DNA of 64,000 nucleotides from Chloroflexota bacterium. Lineage in GTDB: Bacteria > Chloroflexota > Dehalococcoidia > Tepidiformales > Tepidiformaceae. The notes under the pieces were generated by a model. That model saw only the letters and a list, made by a program, of their open reading frames with translations. It searched no databases and was not told where the DNA came from. Numbering within the stretch: the first letter of the stretch is position 1; the number at the start of each line of letters is the position of its first letter. Of this stretch, positions 1 to 7,528 are shown piece after piece. Made by a program: the position numbers and the translations under genes. Where the stretch lies: positions 1 to 64,000 of the forward strand of contig JACPOQ010000032.1 of assembly GCA_016191435.1 (NCBI GenBank), given 5' to 3'.

Positions 1-129
1 GCCATTGCCCCAGCAACGTCCGCGAAGCCGTGCTCCCACGCTCGCTCCAATTCGTCGCTCCTCAACCCGTGACTCCTTCGCCCGCCAGCCTCAATTGTCC
101 ACTCGCCTACTCCTTTTATGCAATAATAT

Positions 130-172
130 AAGTCACACCCCTGTGCAAGTGACTTCGTGTCTGATCTACACT
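130..172 (+). promoter_or_regulatory. Candidate nadB promoter and operator
   Basis: A perfect 7-base inverted repeat, AAGTCAC at 130-136 and GTGACTT at 149-155, is separated by 12 bases. It contains a smaller inverted repeat, CACA and TGTG at 134-145. A -10-like TACACT lies at 167-172, and the sequence 17 bases before it (TGCAAG, 144-149) is a weak -35. The repeat therefore overlaps the -35 position, where a repressor would act. Regulation of NAD synthesis by a repressor is common, but I do not recognise this motif as belonging to a named NAD regulator. Seen: repeat and box. Inferred: operator function. Confidence 0.35.
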
Positions 173-177
173 AAGTC

Positions 178-231
178 ATGGAACCGGCCTGTTGGCGCCC
201 ACAACCCGCCCGATGCGACCCCCCGGCGTGA
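178..231 (+). CDS. Possible 17-codon leader ORF overlapping the nadB start
   Basis: An ATG lies five bases after the TACACT box (167-172), the position expected for a leaderless transcript. It opens a 17-residue reading frame beginning MEPACW. The frame ends in TGA at 229-231, which overlaps an in-frame GTG of nadB at 228 in the GTGA arrangement typical of translational coupling. No Shine-Dalgarno sequence is visible before any nadB start, so coupling would give ribosomes a way to reach nadB. It could equally be chance in GC-rich DNA. Confidence 0.22.
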   Translation: MEPACWRPQPARCDPPA

Positions 232-1724
232 CCGAGTCCTACCGCACCATCGTCATTGGGAGCGGCAGCGCGGGACTGTTCGTGGCACTGGAAGCGATGC
301 ACCTCGGCCCTGTCCTTCTCCTGACAAAGGCTGCCATCGAGGACAGCAACACCAGCTGGGCGCAGGGCGGCGTGGCCGCTGCCATCGGCCCCCTCGATTC
401 GCCCGCGCAACATCTCTCCGACACGGTCGCGGCCGGCGCCGGCCTCGTCGATGAGGAAGCCGCCCGCGTGCTGTGCAACGAAGGTCCGGCCGTCATCCGC
501 GCCCTTGCGGACCACGGGGTGCCGTTCGACCGCGCCGGCGAGGGCCTCGCGCTCGGCCGCGAAGCCGCCCACAGCCGGCCCCGCATCGTCCATGCCCGCG
601 GCGACCAGACGGGCGCGGCGATCGAGGACACACTCGCGGCCGCCGCCGGCCGCCGCACCGGCATCACTATCCGCGAACACGCACAGGCGACCCGCCTGCT
701 CGTGGAGCGAAACCACATCGCCGGAATCGAGGCGGCCCAGGAAGGGCACATGGTGGCGTTCGAGGCGCCGAACGTCGTGCTCGCCACCGGTGGCGCGGGC
801 CAGCTCTTCTCCCACACGACGAACCCCGAGGTGGCCACGGGCGACGGCATTTCCCTCGCCTTCGACGCCGGCGCGGAAGTTGCGGACCTCGAATTCTTCC
901 AGTTCCACCCCACGGCGCTCCGTGTCCCGGGCGTGCGGCCATTCCTCATCTCCGAGACGGTGAGGGGCGAAGGCGCGGTGCTCCGCAACGCCGCCGGAGA
1001 GGCGTTCATGCCCCGCTACCACCCACTCGCGGACCTCGCGCCACGGGATGTGGTTGCGCGCGCCATCGTGCGCGAGATGCGGGCCGCCGGCACCGACCAC
1101 GTGACGCTCGATTGCAGCGCGGCGAAGGTGGAGCTCGACAAGCGCTTCCCGGGCATCTTCGCTTTCTGCCTTGGCGCCGGCATCGACATTCGCACTACGC
1201 CCATCCCCATCGCTCCCGCGGCGCACTACTACATGGGCGGCGTCCGGACCGACACCCGTGGCCGCACGACGGTACAGGGCCTCTACGCCTGCGGCGAAGC
1301 CGCCTGCACCGGAGTCCACGGCGCCAACCGGCTCGCCAGCAACTCGCTCTTGGAGACGGTCGTCTTCGGGAAGCGGGTCGTGGAGCACATCCGCAGCGGC
1401 GACGGGGGAGCGGCCGATCCCTCACCGGAGGTCCTCGGCGTCGGGCGCCCATTCGGCGAACTCGATGCCGGGCGGTTACGGGCACTGATGTGGGAGTACG
1501 CCGGTATCGAGCGGACCGGCGCGGGCCTCTCCCTGGCACTTGCCGAGCTCGAAAGTGCGTCGGAAGCGCCCCATCGGACTCGCGAGATGACGACGGTGGC
1601 GGCGCTACTCGTGCGCGCCGCCCTCGCCCGCACCGAGAGCCGGGGCGCCCACTACCGCCGCGACTTCCCCCAGCGCGACGACAGCCGCTGGCAGCGAAGG
1701 CAGGTATTCCGCCGTGCCGATTGA
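213..1724 (+). CDS. nadB: L-aspartate oxidase
   Basis: Flavoprotein that oxidises L-aspartate to iminoaspartate, the first step of de novo NAD synthesis. The N-terminus carries the FAD-binding GSGSAGL motif, followed by SWAQGGVAAAIG and a FATGGAG-like second dinucleotide motif (VLATGGAGQLF), as in NadB and the succinate dehydrogenase flavoprotein family. A C-terminal helical domain follows at about residues 400-503. At about 503 residues it is near the normal family length. Starts at TTG 192, ATG 213 and GTG 228 are all possible. I chose the only ATG because the distance to GSGSAGL fits the family. It overlaps nadC by 11 bases, so the two are translated together. No nadA is visible in the window. 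Confidence 0.93.
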   Translation: MRPPGVTESYRTIVIGSGSAGLFVALEAMHLGPVLLLTKAAIEDSNTSWAQGGVAAAIGPLDSPAQHLSDTVAAGAGLVDEEAARVLCNEGPAVIRALADHGVPFDRAGEGLALGREAAHSRPRIVHARGDQTGAAIEDTLAAAAGRRTGITIREHAQATRLLVERNHIAGIEAAQEGHMVAFEAPNVVLATGGAGQLFSHTTNPEVATGDGISLAFDAGAEVADLEFFQFHPTALRVPGVRPFLISETVRGEGAVLRNAAGEAFMPRYHPLADLAPRDVVARAIVREMRAAGTDHVTLDCSAAKVELDKRFPGIFAFCLGAGIDIRTTPIPIAPAAHYYMGGVRTDTRGRTTVQGLYACGEAACTGVHGANRLASNSLLETVVFGKRVVEHIRSGDGGAADPSPEVLGVGRPFGELDAGRLRALMWEYAGIERTGAGLSLALAELESASEAPHRTREMTTVAALLVRAALARTESRGAHYRRDFPQRDDSRWQRRQVFRRAD

Positions 1725-2571
1725 CCCACCGCCGGCCGACGCTATCGCGCGGGCGGTCGCCGGTGCGCTGGACGAGGACCGCGCGCTGAGCGACATCACG
1801 ACGCTGGCCACGGTCGAACCATCGCTCGCCGGGCGTGCCGTGTTTGTGGCCAAAGAACCGGGCGTGCTGGCGGGGATCGGAGTGGCGGCGGCGGTGTTCC
1901 TGCGAATCGACCCCACGGTGGCATTCACGCGCTACGCGCAGGATGGCGACGCGTTCGCGGCGGGCGCGGAGCTCGCGGCCGCGACTGGCGCCGTGCGCGC
2001 GATCCTCCAGGGCGAGCGCGTCGCGCTCAACTTCCTCCAGCGGCTCTCTGGTACGGCAACGCTTACGCGGGCGTTCGTCAACGCGGTCGGGGACACAAGG
2101 GCGGTGATCCTCGATACCCGCAAGACCACCCCCGGGCTTCGCGACCTCGAAAAGTACGCCGTGCGCTGTGGAGGCGGCACGAACCATCGCCGCGACCTCG
2201 CCGTGATGGCGATGATCAAGGACAACCACCGCGAAGCGCTCGCCCGCGACGGGAAGTCTCTCGCCGAAGGCGTGGCCGCGATCCGCGCCCTGGCGCCGGG
2301 CGCCCCGGTGGAAGTGGAAGTGGACGGCCTGGCCGACCTCGAAGCGGCGCTCGCCGGCTCGCCCGAGTGGGTATTGCTCGACAACATGAGCGTCGCGGAC
2401 ATGACCGAAGCCGTGCGCATCGCCGCGGGGCGGGCGAAGCTCGAAGCGAGCGGCGGCGTCCGCCTCGAGAGCGTCCGCGCCATCGCGGAAACGGGCGTCG
2501 ACGCGGTCTCCATCGGCGCCCTGACGCACAGCGCGCGCGCCCTCGACATCGGGCTGGACCTGTCGTTCTAA
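1714..2571 (+). CDS. nadC: Nicotinate-nucleotide pyrophosphorylase (quinolinate phosphoribosyltransferase)
   Basis: Converts quinolinate and phosphoribosyl pyrophosphate to nicotinate mononucleotide, joining the NadB/NadA branch to NAD. The 285-residue length is standard. Diagnostic segments are LSDITT near the N-terminus, ILDTRKTTPGLRDLEKYAV with the substrate-binding Arg and Lys residues, the GGGTNHRRDL segment, and EVEVDGL and LEASGGV in the barrel. It starts at GTG 1714, with GAAGG at 1696-1700 as ribosome site, inside the end of nadB. The last 36 bases lie inside a 191-base segment repeated at 3275-3465, so the C-terminal coding end of nadC occurs a second time as a dead fragment. Confidence 0.95.
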   Translation: MPIDPPPADAIARAVAGALDEDRALSDITTLATVEPSLAGRAVFVAKEPGVLAGIGVAAAVFLRIDPTVAFTRYAQDGDAFAAGAELAAATGAVRAILQGERVALNFLQRLSGTATLTRAFVNAVGDTRAVILDTRKTTPGLRDLEKYAVRCGGGTNHRRDLAVMAMIKDNHREALARDGKSLAEGVAAIRALAPGAPVEVEVDGLADLEAALAGSPEWVLLDNMSVADMTEAVRIAAGRAKLEASGGVRLESVRAIAETGVDAVSIGALTHSARALDIGLDLSF

Positions 2572-2726
2572 CGGCCGCCCTTGGCGCATGGGGCCTGCGC
2601 GGCCCTTATACTTGGGTTGTGGAAGAACCCAGAATTGTTTCGGACCCCAAGATCATGATGGGGAAGCCGGCCGTGCGTGGCACGCGCATCACCGTCGAGT
2701 ACATCCTTGAGTCCCTTGCAGCGGGC
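2536..2726 (+). repeat. 191-base direct repeat, copy 1
   Basis: The segment from the last codons of nadC through a promoter-like TATACT (2607-2612) to the middle of an antitoxin gene recurs at 3275-3465, offset 739 bases. By eye the copies differ at one position, T at 2589 against G at 3328. The near-identity shows a recent duplication or gene conversion, because the toxin genes that follow the two copies have diverged strongly. Confidence 0.9.
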
Positions 2727-2756
2727 CGTGCCAGCGTGTCCGGTCGGACTTCCTGA
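2619..2756 (+). pseudogene. Truncated DUF433 (VapB-like) antitoxin, copy 1
   Basis: Translation from GTG 2619 gives VEEPRIVSDPKIMMGKP and then VRGTRITVEYILESLAAG, the conserved N-terminal half of DUF433 antitoxins. After AAG the frame runs nine unrelated codons to a stop at 2756, giving 45 residues where the family usually has about 75. The usual C-terminal helices are missing. TATACT lies six bases before the GTG, so the original gene was probably leaderless. It lies just upstream of a PIN-like toxin remnant, the usual antitoxin-toxin order. DUF433 with DUF5615 is a known toxin-antitoxin pairing; loss of function is inferred. Confidence 0.75.
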
Positions 2757-2776
2757 AGCCCGCCATCGCTTCCTGA

Positions 2777-3137
2777 GTGCGGATAGTAATCGACGAGTGC
2801 GTTCCCATTGCAGTTCCACGGCTGCTGCGAGAGCGAGGTCACGAGGTGCTGGCGATCACCGAACTGGCCTCCGGGGCGATTGATGAGTCGGTCCTCGGCC
2901 TTGCGTTCGAGCACGACTGCCTTCTCATTACCGCTGACACCGACTTTGGTGAGCTCGTGTATCGGGCAGGCGCGCAGCACCGTGGCGTCCTGCTTCTGCG
3001 CTTTGGAGACCTTGCGAATGCCGACCAGGCGATTGTTGTTGCGGACGTCATCGGTGCAGAAGGTCCCCAGACTTGTTGGGCGATTCTCGGTGCTGAACCG
3101 CCGCTCGCTACGAGTCCGCCGCCCCCCGGCTACCTGA
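2777..3137 (+). pseudogene. Frameshifted DUF5615 PIN-like toxin, copy 1
   Basis: From GTG 2777 the protein reads RIVIDECVPIAVPRLL, then DESVLGLAFEHDCLLITADT with DFGELV, which are the conserved acidic motifs of DUF5615 PIN-like nucleases. Near 3080 the expected ending VLNRRSLRVRRPPAT continues in a different frame and stops at 3137, while the original frame reads through into unrelated sequence. Comparison with the related copy, whose frame ends in VLNHRSLRIRRPPAT at 3819, supports a single indel near 3070-3085. The acidic residues D (IDECV) and D (TADTDFGEL) are still present, but the C-terminus is lost. Called a pseudogene by inference. Confidence 0.7.
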
Positions 3138-3212
3138 TCCCTTATCGCAGCCCAACCGATTGCAGGAACGCCGGGGCGCCCGTGACGCGTTCGTCCGGCT
3201 GGTGCTGGTTGA
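3128..3212. repeat. Degenerate copy of the 3' end of the downstream isomerase gene
   Basis: This stretch matches 3810-3894 at an offset of 682 bases with scattered differences; both contain CCGGCTGGTGCTGGTTGA. The second copy is the 3' end of the leftward TIM-barrel gene plus the intergenic space. The duplication that produced the toxin-antitoxin remnants therefore reached into the next gene. After 3212 the sequence GCGGCGTCCGGACCGGCAC resembles a piece of nadB near 1240-1258, which may be another rearranged fragment. Confidence 0.65.
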
Positions 3213-3274
3213 GCGGCGTCCGGACCGGCACTTGGGGCCCTCGACGCTCCCTGCCTCTACGCCGGCGCCGCGCC

Positions 3275-3465
3275 CGCGCCCTCGACATCGGGCTGGACCT
3301 GTCGTTCTAACGGCCGCCCTTGGCGCAGGGGGCCTGCGCGGCCCTTATACTTGGGTTGTGGAAGAACCCAGAATTGTTTCGGACCCCAAGATCATGATGG
3401 GGAAGCCGGCCGTGCGTGGCACGCGCATCACCGTCGAGTACATCCTTGAGTCCCTTGCAGCGGGC
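3275..3465 (+). repeat. 191-base direct repeat, copy 2
   Basis: Second copy of 2536-2726. It carries the last codons of nadC (ending DIGLDLSF and the stop codon), the TATACT box at 3346-3351 and the first 36 codons of the antitoxin. The bases before it (up to 3270) are not nadC, so the nadC part is a severed tail. Confidence 0.9.
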
Positions 3466-3819
3466 GAATTCATCGACGAATGCGTCCCCTTCGCCGTGGA
3501 ATCGCTGCTCCGGCAGCAGGGCCACGACATTCTGGCTATCGGCGAAGTTCTTCCTCGCGCGCCCGACGAGCGAGTGCTTGCGATCGCACTCGAACAGGAC
3601 TGCCTGTTCATCACGATCGACACAGACTTCGGTGAGTTGGTGTGCAAGTTGCGCGAACAGCATGCTGGCGTGCTGCTTGCCCGACTGTATGGCCTCCCCA
3701 CCAACGACCAGGCATCAGCCATCGCCGATGCCATCGCGGAGCATGGTCCCGAGCTGCTGGGCGCCCTCTCGGTGCTGAACCACCGCTCGCTGCGAATCCG
3801 GCGCCCTCCGGCCACCTGA
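3358..3819 (+). CDS. In-frame fusion of DUF433 antitoxin N-half to DUF5615 PIN-like toxin
   Basis: The GTG-started frame reads the antitoxin N-terminal half up to ESLAAG and then goes directly to EFIDECVPFAVESLL and the rest of a DUF5615 PIN-like toxin, ending RIRRPPAT at 3819, 153 residues in total. The antitoxin C-terminal half and the toxin start (MRIV in copy 1) are missing at the joint, so a deletion fused the two genes in frame. The toxin core keeps ALEQDCLFITIDTDFGELV, so its putative acidic residues are present. Whether the fusion is made or active is unknown. A TATACT box lies six bases upstream. It could be a silent relic or a self-inhibited toxin. Confidence 0.7.
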   Translation: MEEPRIVSDPKIMMGKPAVRGTRITVEYILESLAAGEFIDECVPFAVESLLRQQGHDILAIGEVLPRAPDERVLAIALEQDCLFITIDTDFGELVCKLREQHAGVLLARLYGLPTNDQASAIADAIAEHGPELLGALSVLNHRSLRIRRPPAT

Positions 3820-3823
3820 TCCT

Positions 3824-4744
3824 TTATCGGAGCCCGACGGATTCCAGGAACGCCGGGGCGGTCGCGACGCGTCCGTCCGGCTGGTGCTGGTTGATTTCGA
3901 GGGTGTAGGCGGGCAGGTGCGCCAGCCCACGGGTGAGATAGCCCCAGTCCACGTCGCCGTCACCGGGGGCGCGATGATCCCCGAGGCCCCGGACATCGTG
4001 CAGGTGCGCTCCCACGCAACGCGGGCTGAGCGCGTCGAGCCAGGCGTAACGATCGATGAAGCCCAGGCGGTGGAGGACCTCCGCGTGGCCCACGTCGTGC
4101 CAGTACCCCGCTTCCTCGGTGGAGAAGCCATTGAGGAGCATGTCGTACTCCGCCGGGTGCGGGATCTCGTGGAAGTGGTAGCGATTTTCGATCCCGATGG
4201 TTATGCCAGCCGGCCCCGAAGCACGTACGAGCTCTTGCAGCGAGGTGCGCGCCGCGGCGATGAACGGCCCCGCGAGCACCTTCCGTTTAGCGATAGCGGC
4301 GTCCCGCAACTCCGCGAATCGAGGCTCGAAGCCGCGTCCACTATCGAACAAGCGCCGCATCTCCAGTTCCTCGGGGAACATCTCGATGCCATCCCCTACG
4401 GCCCCGAGGTGGACTACCGAACGCTTGACCCCCAGGCGCGCCGCCCATGCGACGCTCGCCAGCGCCTGGGCCACGGCAGCCCTCCGTTCGGGCTCATCGG
4501 GCGAGGCGAGGTTGCATTTGGTGTTCGCGCGGCCGTCCGCCAGCCGTACCCAGGGCGCCGGCTGATGGATCGATGTCACGGGGAGCGCCCCGCAATCGAG
4601 GATCGCCCGCAGCCGGGCTTCCGGGGTCGAGTGGCTGATTTCGATGCCGTCGTAGCCGGCCGCGGCGGCGTATCGCGCGAACGCGGCGCCATCTTCGAAC
4701 CGCTCCTGCTGCGCGTACATCGTCGATAGCGTCAGGGGCTTCAC
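3824..4744 (-). CDS. Sugar phosphate isomerase/epimerase-like TIM-barrel protein
   Basis: About 306 residues, resembling the xylose-isomerase-like TIM-barrel (AP endonuclease 2) superfamily. Visible features are LSTMYAQQERFEDGAAFARYAAAAGYDGIEISH at the first strands, VVHLGAVGD in the middle, GIENRYHFHEIP with a likely metal Glu, WHDVGHAEVLH, and GAHLHDVRG with further metal-type Asp and His residues. Substrate unknown. The upstream reading frame extends to 4990 but is low-complexity read-through. GTG 4744 was chosen because it overlaps the stop of the preceding membrane-protein gene in the GTGA arrangement. Its 3' end is seven bases from the convergent toxin fusion. Confidence 0.78.
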   Translation of the reverse strand: MKPLTLSTMYAQQERFEDGAAFARYAAAAGYDGIEISHSTPEARLRAILDCGALPVTSIHQPAPWVRLADGRANTKCNLASPDEPERRAAVAQALASVAWAARLGVKRSVVHLGAVGDGIEMFPEELEMRRLFDSGRGFEPRFAELRDAAIAKRKVLAGPFIAAARTSLQELVRASGPAGITIGIENRYHFHEIPHPAEYDMLLNGFSTEEAGYWHDVGHAEVLHRLGFIDRYAWLDALSPRCVGAHLHDVRGLGDHRAPGDGDVDWGYLTRGLAHLPAYTLEINQHQPDGRVATAPAFLESVGLR

Positions 4745-5055
4745 CGTGGGATCTCCCGCGGCTCGGGCTCGACGCGTGGGCGTGGGCTGGACGCGGGAAG
4801 GCTCAAGCGCCGGGCGGCGAGCAGCGCGGCGGGGACCGTGAAGGCGGCCGCAAAGCTCAGCGCGAGGCCCCCGCGGCCATCGAAGCCAAGCACGGGCACC
4901 GCAAGCGCGGCAACGACTCCGCTGAACAGGCAAAGAGGCAGGTATACGAGCCCCGCCCGCCCGCGGGTAGCAATCGACAGCGCGAGCCACGGGATGTAGG
5001 CGGAGATGAGCCAGCCAAGCGTGAAGACCCCCAGGAAGATCAGGTCAAACAGCAC
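4741..5055 (-). CDS. Small predicted membrane protein
   Basis: 104 residues. Hydrophobic segments at about residues 2-25 (LFDLIFLGVFTLGWLISAYI), 35-55 and 65-85 suggest three membrane helices, and a Pro/Arg-rich tail ends PRVEPEPREIPR. I do not recognise a family. It sits between rseP (9-base gap) and the isomerase (4-base overlap) in one leftward transcription unit, so it is probably co-expressed, but no function follows from that. Confidence 0.65.
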   Translation of the reverse strand: MLFDLIFLGVFTLGWLISAYIPWLALSIATRGRAGLVYLPLCLFSGVVAALAVPVLGFDGRGGLALSFAAAFTVPAALLAARRLSLPASSPRPRVEPEPREIPR

Positions 5056-5064
5056 GGACTCTCC

Positions 5065-6264
5065 CTAGGACACGATCCTTGCGATATCGAAATAGGTCAC
5101 AACCAGGACCCCGACCATCATGAGCGCGAAGCCGGTGAGGTGCACCAACGCCTCTTTCTCCGGCGCGATCCGGCGACCGCCGCGAAGGATCTCCACAAAG
5201 ACGAAGAACATGCGGCCGCCATCGAGCATGGGCAGCGGCAAGGCGTTGAAGATGGCCAGGTTCAGACTCAGGAGCGCCGTGAACTCGATCAGCGGCCGCC
5301 AACCGCTTTCCTTGATCAGCTCGCCCGTGGTGTTCGCGATACCGACGGGGCCCGTGAACGCCGGCTCACTGGAGTTCGTGCCACCGCCACCGCCGCCGCC
5401 GAACCGCACCTGCAGCTCGTTTTTGGTCAGCACGACCGTGTCGACGAGCGATTGGAGGCCCTTCGGCAGCGCTTCCCACGGCGGGTACCAGACACTCTCC
5501 GTGTAGGGGTAGAGCAGCTGGCAGCCGGCCGGGTTGCCATCGGCATCGGACCCGGTGCACGTCTGGGGGGCGCCGACGCGGATACCGGTAGGCCCTTGCC
5601 CGGCGGGCGGGTGCCAGCGCGCGTAGACCTTTGCCGTGAGGGTCGAGCCCTGCCGGTTGATCCGCCACGTCTGCGTCTCCCCGAGGTTCAGGCGGTTGGC
5701 GTAGATCAGCTCGTTGGTGTTCTTGACATCGCGCCCTTCGACTTCCGTGACGATGTCGCCGGGCTGCAGGCCCTGGACCGGGGCGCTGCCATCGCGCATC
5801 TCGCCGGTGACCTGCGCCTCCGCCGCGGGCGAGCCGGCCGCCACCTGCGAGATCTGCGCCAGCGAGAGCGAGCGATCACGCGGGATCATGAACCCGGCGG
5901 TCAGGAGCAGGACGGCCACAACCAGGTTCATGAACACGCCTGCGAAAAGCACGGTCAGGCGCTTCCAGCGCGGCGCCGCAGCGAGCGAACGGGGGTCGCC
6001 GGGGTCTTCTTCGCCAAGGAGCCGGACGAAGCCGCCGATCGGCAGCCAGTTGATCGTGTATTCCGTCTCGCCGCGCCGCCACGAGAGCCCCTTGATCCGC
6101 GGCGGGAAGCCGATGCCAAATTCGAGCACCTTGATGCCGAACAGCTTCGCCGCGACGAAATGCCCGAACTCGTGGATAACCACGAGACCCACAAGGAGGC
6201 TCAGGAAGGGGATCGCGGCACGCAGAAAGCCGACGGGGTCGAACCCTGCAAGGAAGAACGTCAA
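5065..6264 (-). CDS. rseP: Site-2 intramembrane zinc metalloprotease
   Basis: M50B-family protease that cleaves membrane-bound regulators after a first site-1 cut. HEFGH at residues 31-35 provides two zinc His and the catalytic Glu within the first membrane segment. A PDZ domain lies at about 120-200 (GDIVTEVEGRDV). The third zinc ligand is in NALPLPMLDGG near residue 345, followed by further membrane segments. A Gly-rich loop (eight consecutive Gly codons, near 5385-5402) is a local oddity between the PDZ domain and the last helices. The start ATG overlaps the dxr stop by four bases. The dxr-rseP order is common in bacteria. Confidence 0.93.
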   Translation of the reverse strand: MTFFLAGFDPVGFLRAAIPFLSLLVGLVVIHEFGHFVAAKLFGIKVLEFGIGFPPRIKGLSWRRGETEYTINWLPIGGFVRLLGEEDPGDPRSLAAAPRWKRLTVLFAGVFMNLVVAVLLLTAGFMIPRDRSLSLAQISQVAAGSPAAEAQVTGEMRDGSAPVQGLQPGDIVTEVEGRDVKNTNELIYANRLNLGETQTWRINRQGSTLTAKVYARWHPPAGQGPTGIRVGAPQTCTGSDADGNPAGCQLLYPYTESVWYPPWEALPKGLQSLVDTVVLTKNELQVRFGGGGGGGTNSSEPAFTGPVGIANTTGELIKESGWRPLIEFTALLSLNLAIFNALPLPMLDGGRMFFVFVEILRGGRRIAPEKEALVHLTGFALMMVGVLVVTYFDIARIVS

Positions 6265-7427
6265 AGAGCTACTCCCGCCACAGCCTTCGGGGGAAGTACC
6301 GCGGCTTGCCGCGCCCAGCCATCGGCTGCGAGCACCGATTCAAGGTCAGGATCGGTCGTCGATGCATGTTTCGAAAGCACCGTTTCGATGACGGCCGGGA
6401 TATCAACGAACGAGATCTCACGCCGGAGGAAGCGGTCGACGGCAACTTCGTCGGCAGCGGCCATGGCGGCCGGGTAGGTCCCACCCATGCGGCCCGCATC
6501 CATCGCCAGGCGCAGGCAGGGGAAGCGCGTTACGTCCGGCTCGCCGAAATGCAGCGACCCGATGGCACCGAGGTCCAGCCGCGGCGATGGCGGTTCGGGC
6601 ATGCGCTCCGGATACGCGAGCGCGCACTGGATAGGCAGGCGCATATCGGGCAGCCCGAGCTGCGCCTTCACGCTTCCATCACTGAATTCGACCAGCGAGT
6701 GCACGATCGATTCGCGATGCAAAACCACGTCCACGTTCTCCATGGGCACGCCGAAGAGCCACATCGCCTCGATGGTTTCCATCCCTTTGTTCATGAGGCT
6801 CGCGCAATCGACGGTTATCTTCCGTCCCATGTTCCACGTTGGGTGGTTAAGTGCCTGTTCGGGGGTGACGGCCGCGAGCCCGGAACGGTCGAAGTCGCGG
6901 AAGGCGCCGCCGCTGGCCGTAAGGATGATGCGCCGGATGGCGTGGTCCTCCTCGCCCCAGAGGCACTGCCAGATAGCCGAATGTTCGCTGTCTACCGGCC
7001 GGAGCTGGCCGCCTCCTTCCAGCATTGCACGCCGCACGAGGTGGCCGGCCATCACCAGCACTTCCTTGTTCGCGATGGCGACGGGCCGCCCGAGGCGAAG
7101 CGCCGCGAGCGTGGGCGTGAGGCCGGCCGAGCCGGCCGTACCCACCAGCAGGACATCGGTTTCGGGCGCGGCGGCCATTTCGTCCATCGCCAGCCAGCGC
7201 GTGCCCGTGTCTTTCATGGCGTCGCCGAGCTCTGCCGTTTCGGCCTCTGCCCAGGCGTAGGCGGGCCGGAACTCACGTACCTGGCGGGCGAGCTCGGCGG
7301 CGTTGCGGCCGGCGGCGAGGGCGACGACCTCGAAGCGCCCGGGCAATTGCCGCATCACATCGAGCGACTGGCGCCCGATGGACCCCGTGGAACCGAGGAC
7401 GGCGACGCGCCTGGGAGCGTTATCCAT
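6261..7427 (-). CDS. dxr: 1-deoxy-D-xylulose 5-phosphate reductoisomerase
   Basis: Converts 1-deoxy-D-xylulose 5-phosphate to 2-C-methyl-D-erythritol 4-phosphate with NADPH, the committed step of non-mevalonate isoprenoid synthesis. GSTGSIG at residues 12-18 binds NADPH. IANKEVLVMAG, DSEHSAIWQCL, ILTASGGAF and NHPTWNMGRKITVDCASLMN carry substrate and metal residues. It has 388 residues, normal length. The frame is open to 7496, but ATG 7427 is preferred: TACGAT lies six bases before it on this strand, matching the leaderless pattern of neighbouring genes. It is transcribed divergently from putA across about 100 bases. Confidence 0.95.
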   Translation of the reverse strand: MDNAPRRVAVLGSTGSIGRQSLDVMRQLPGRFEVVALAAGRNAAELARQVREFRPAYAWAEAETAELGDAMKDTGTRWLAMDEMAAAPETDVLLVGTAGSAGLTPTLAALRLGRPVAIANKEVLVMAGHLVRRAMLEGGGQLRPVDSEHSAIWQCLWGEEDHAIRRIILTASGGAFRDFDRSGLAAVTPEQALNHPTWNMGRKITVDCASLMNKGMETIEAMWLFGVPMENVDVVLHRESIVHSLVEFSDGSVKAQLGLPDMRLPIQCALAYPERMPEPPSPRLDLGAIGSLHFGEPDVTRFPCLRLAMDAGRMGGTYPAAMAAADEVAVDRFLRREISFVDIPAVIETVLSKHASTTDPDLESVLAADGWARQAAVLPPKAVAGVAL

Positions 7428-7528
7428 CGTTCCATCGTACGCGGTGGCCTTGAGCGGCGACAGCAGCGCGCATACCCGTGCCCCTGCTGCCAACACTCTC
7501 GCACGCGAGTTCGGAGTAGAGTGGACCC

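Noticed and set aside
171-1388. Long minus-strand open frame opposite nadB
   Set aside because: Low-complexity Arg/Gly/Ala-rich translation typical of shadow frames in GC-rich genes; nadB on the plus strand has full motif support. The same applies to long frames opposite putA, the exonuclease, virB4 and others.
5385-5402. Run of CCG/CCA triplets in rseP as a possible unstable repeat
   Set aside because: In frame it encodes a Gly-rich loop; changes would only alter loop length and no frameshift is present.
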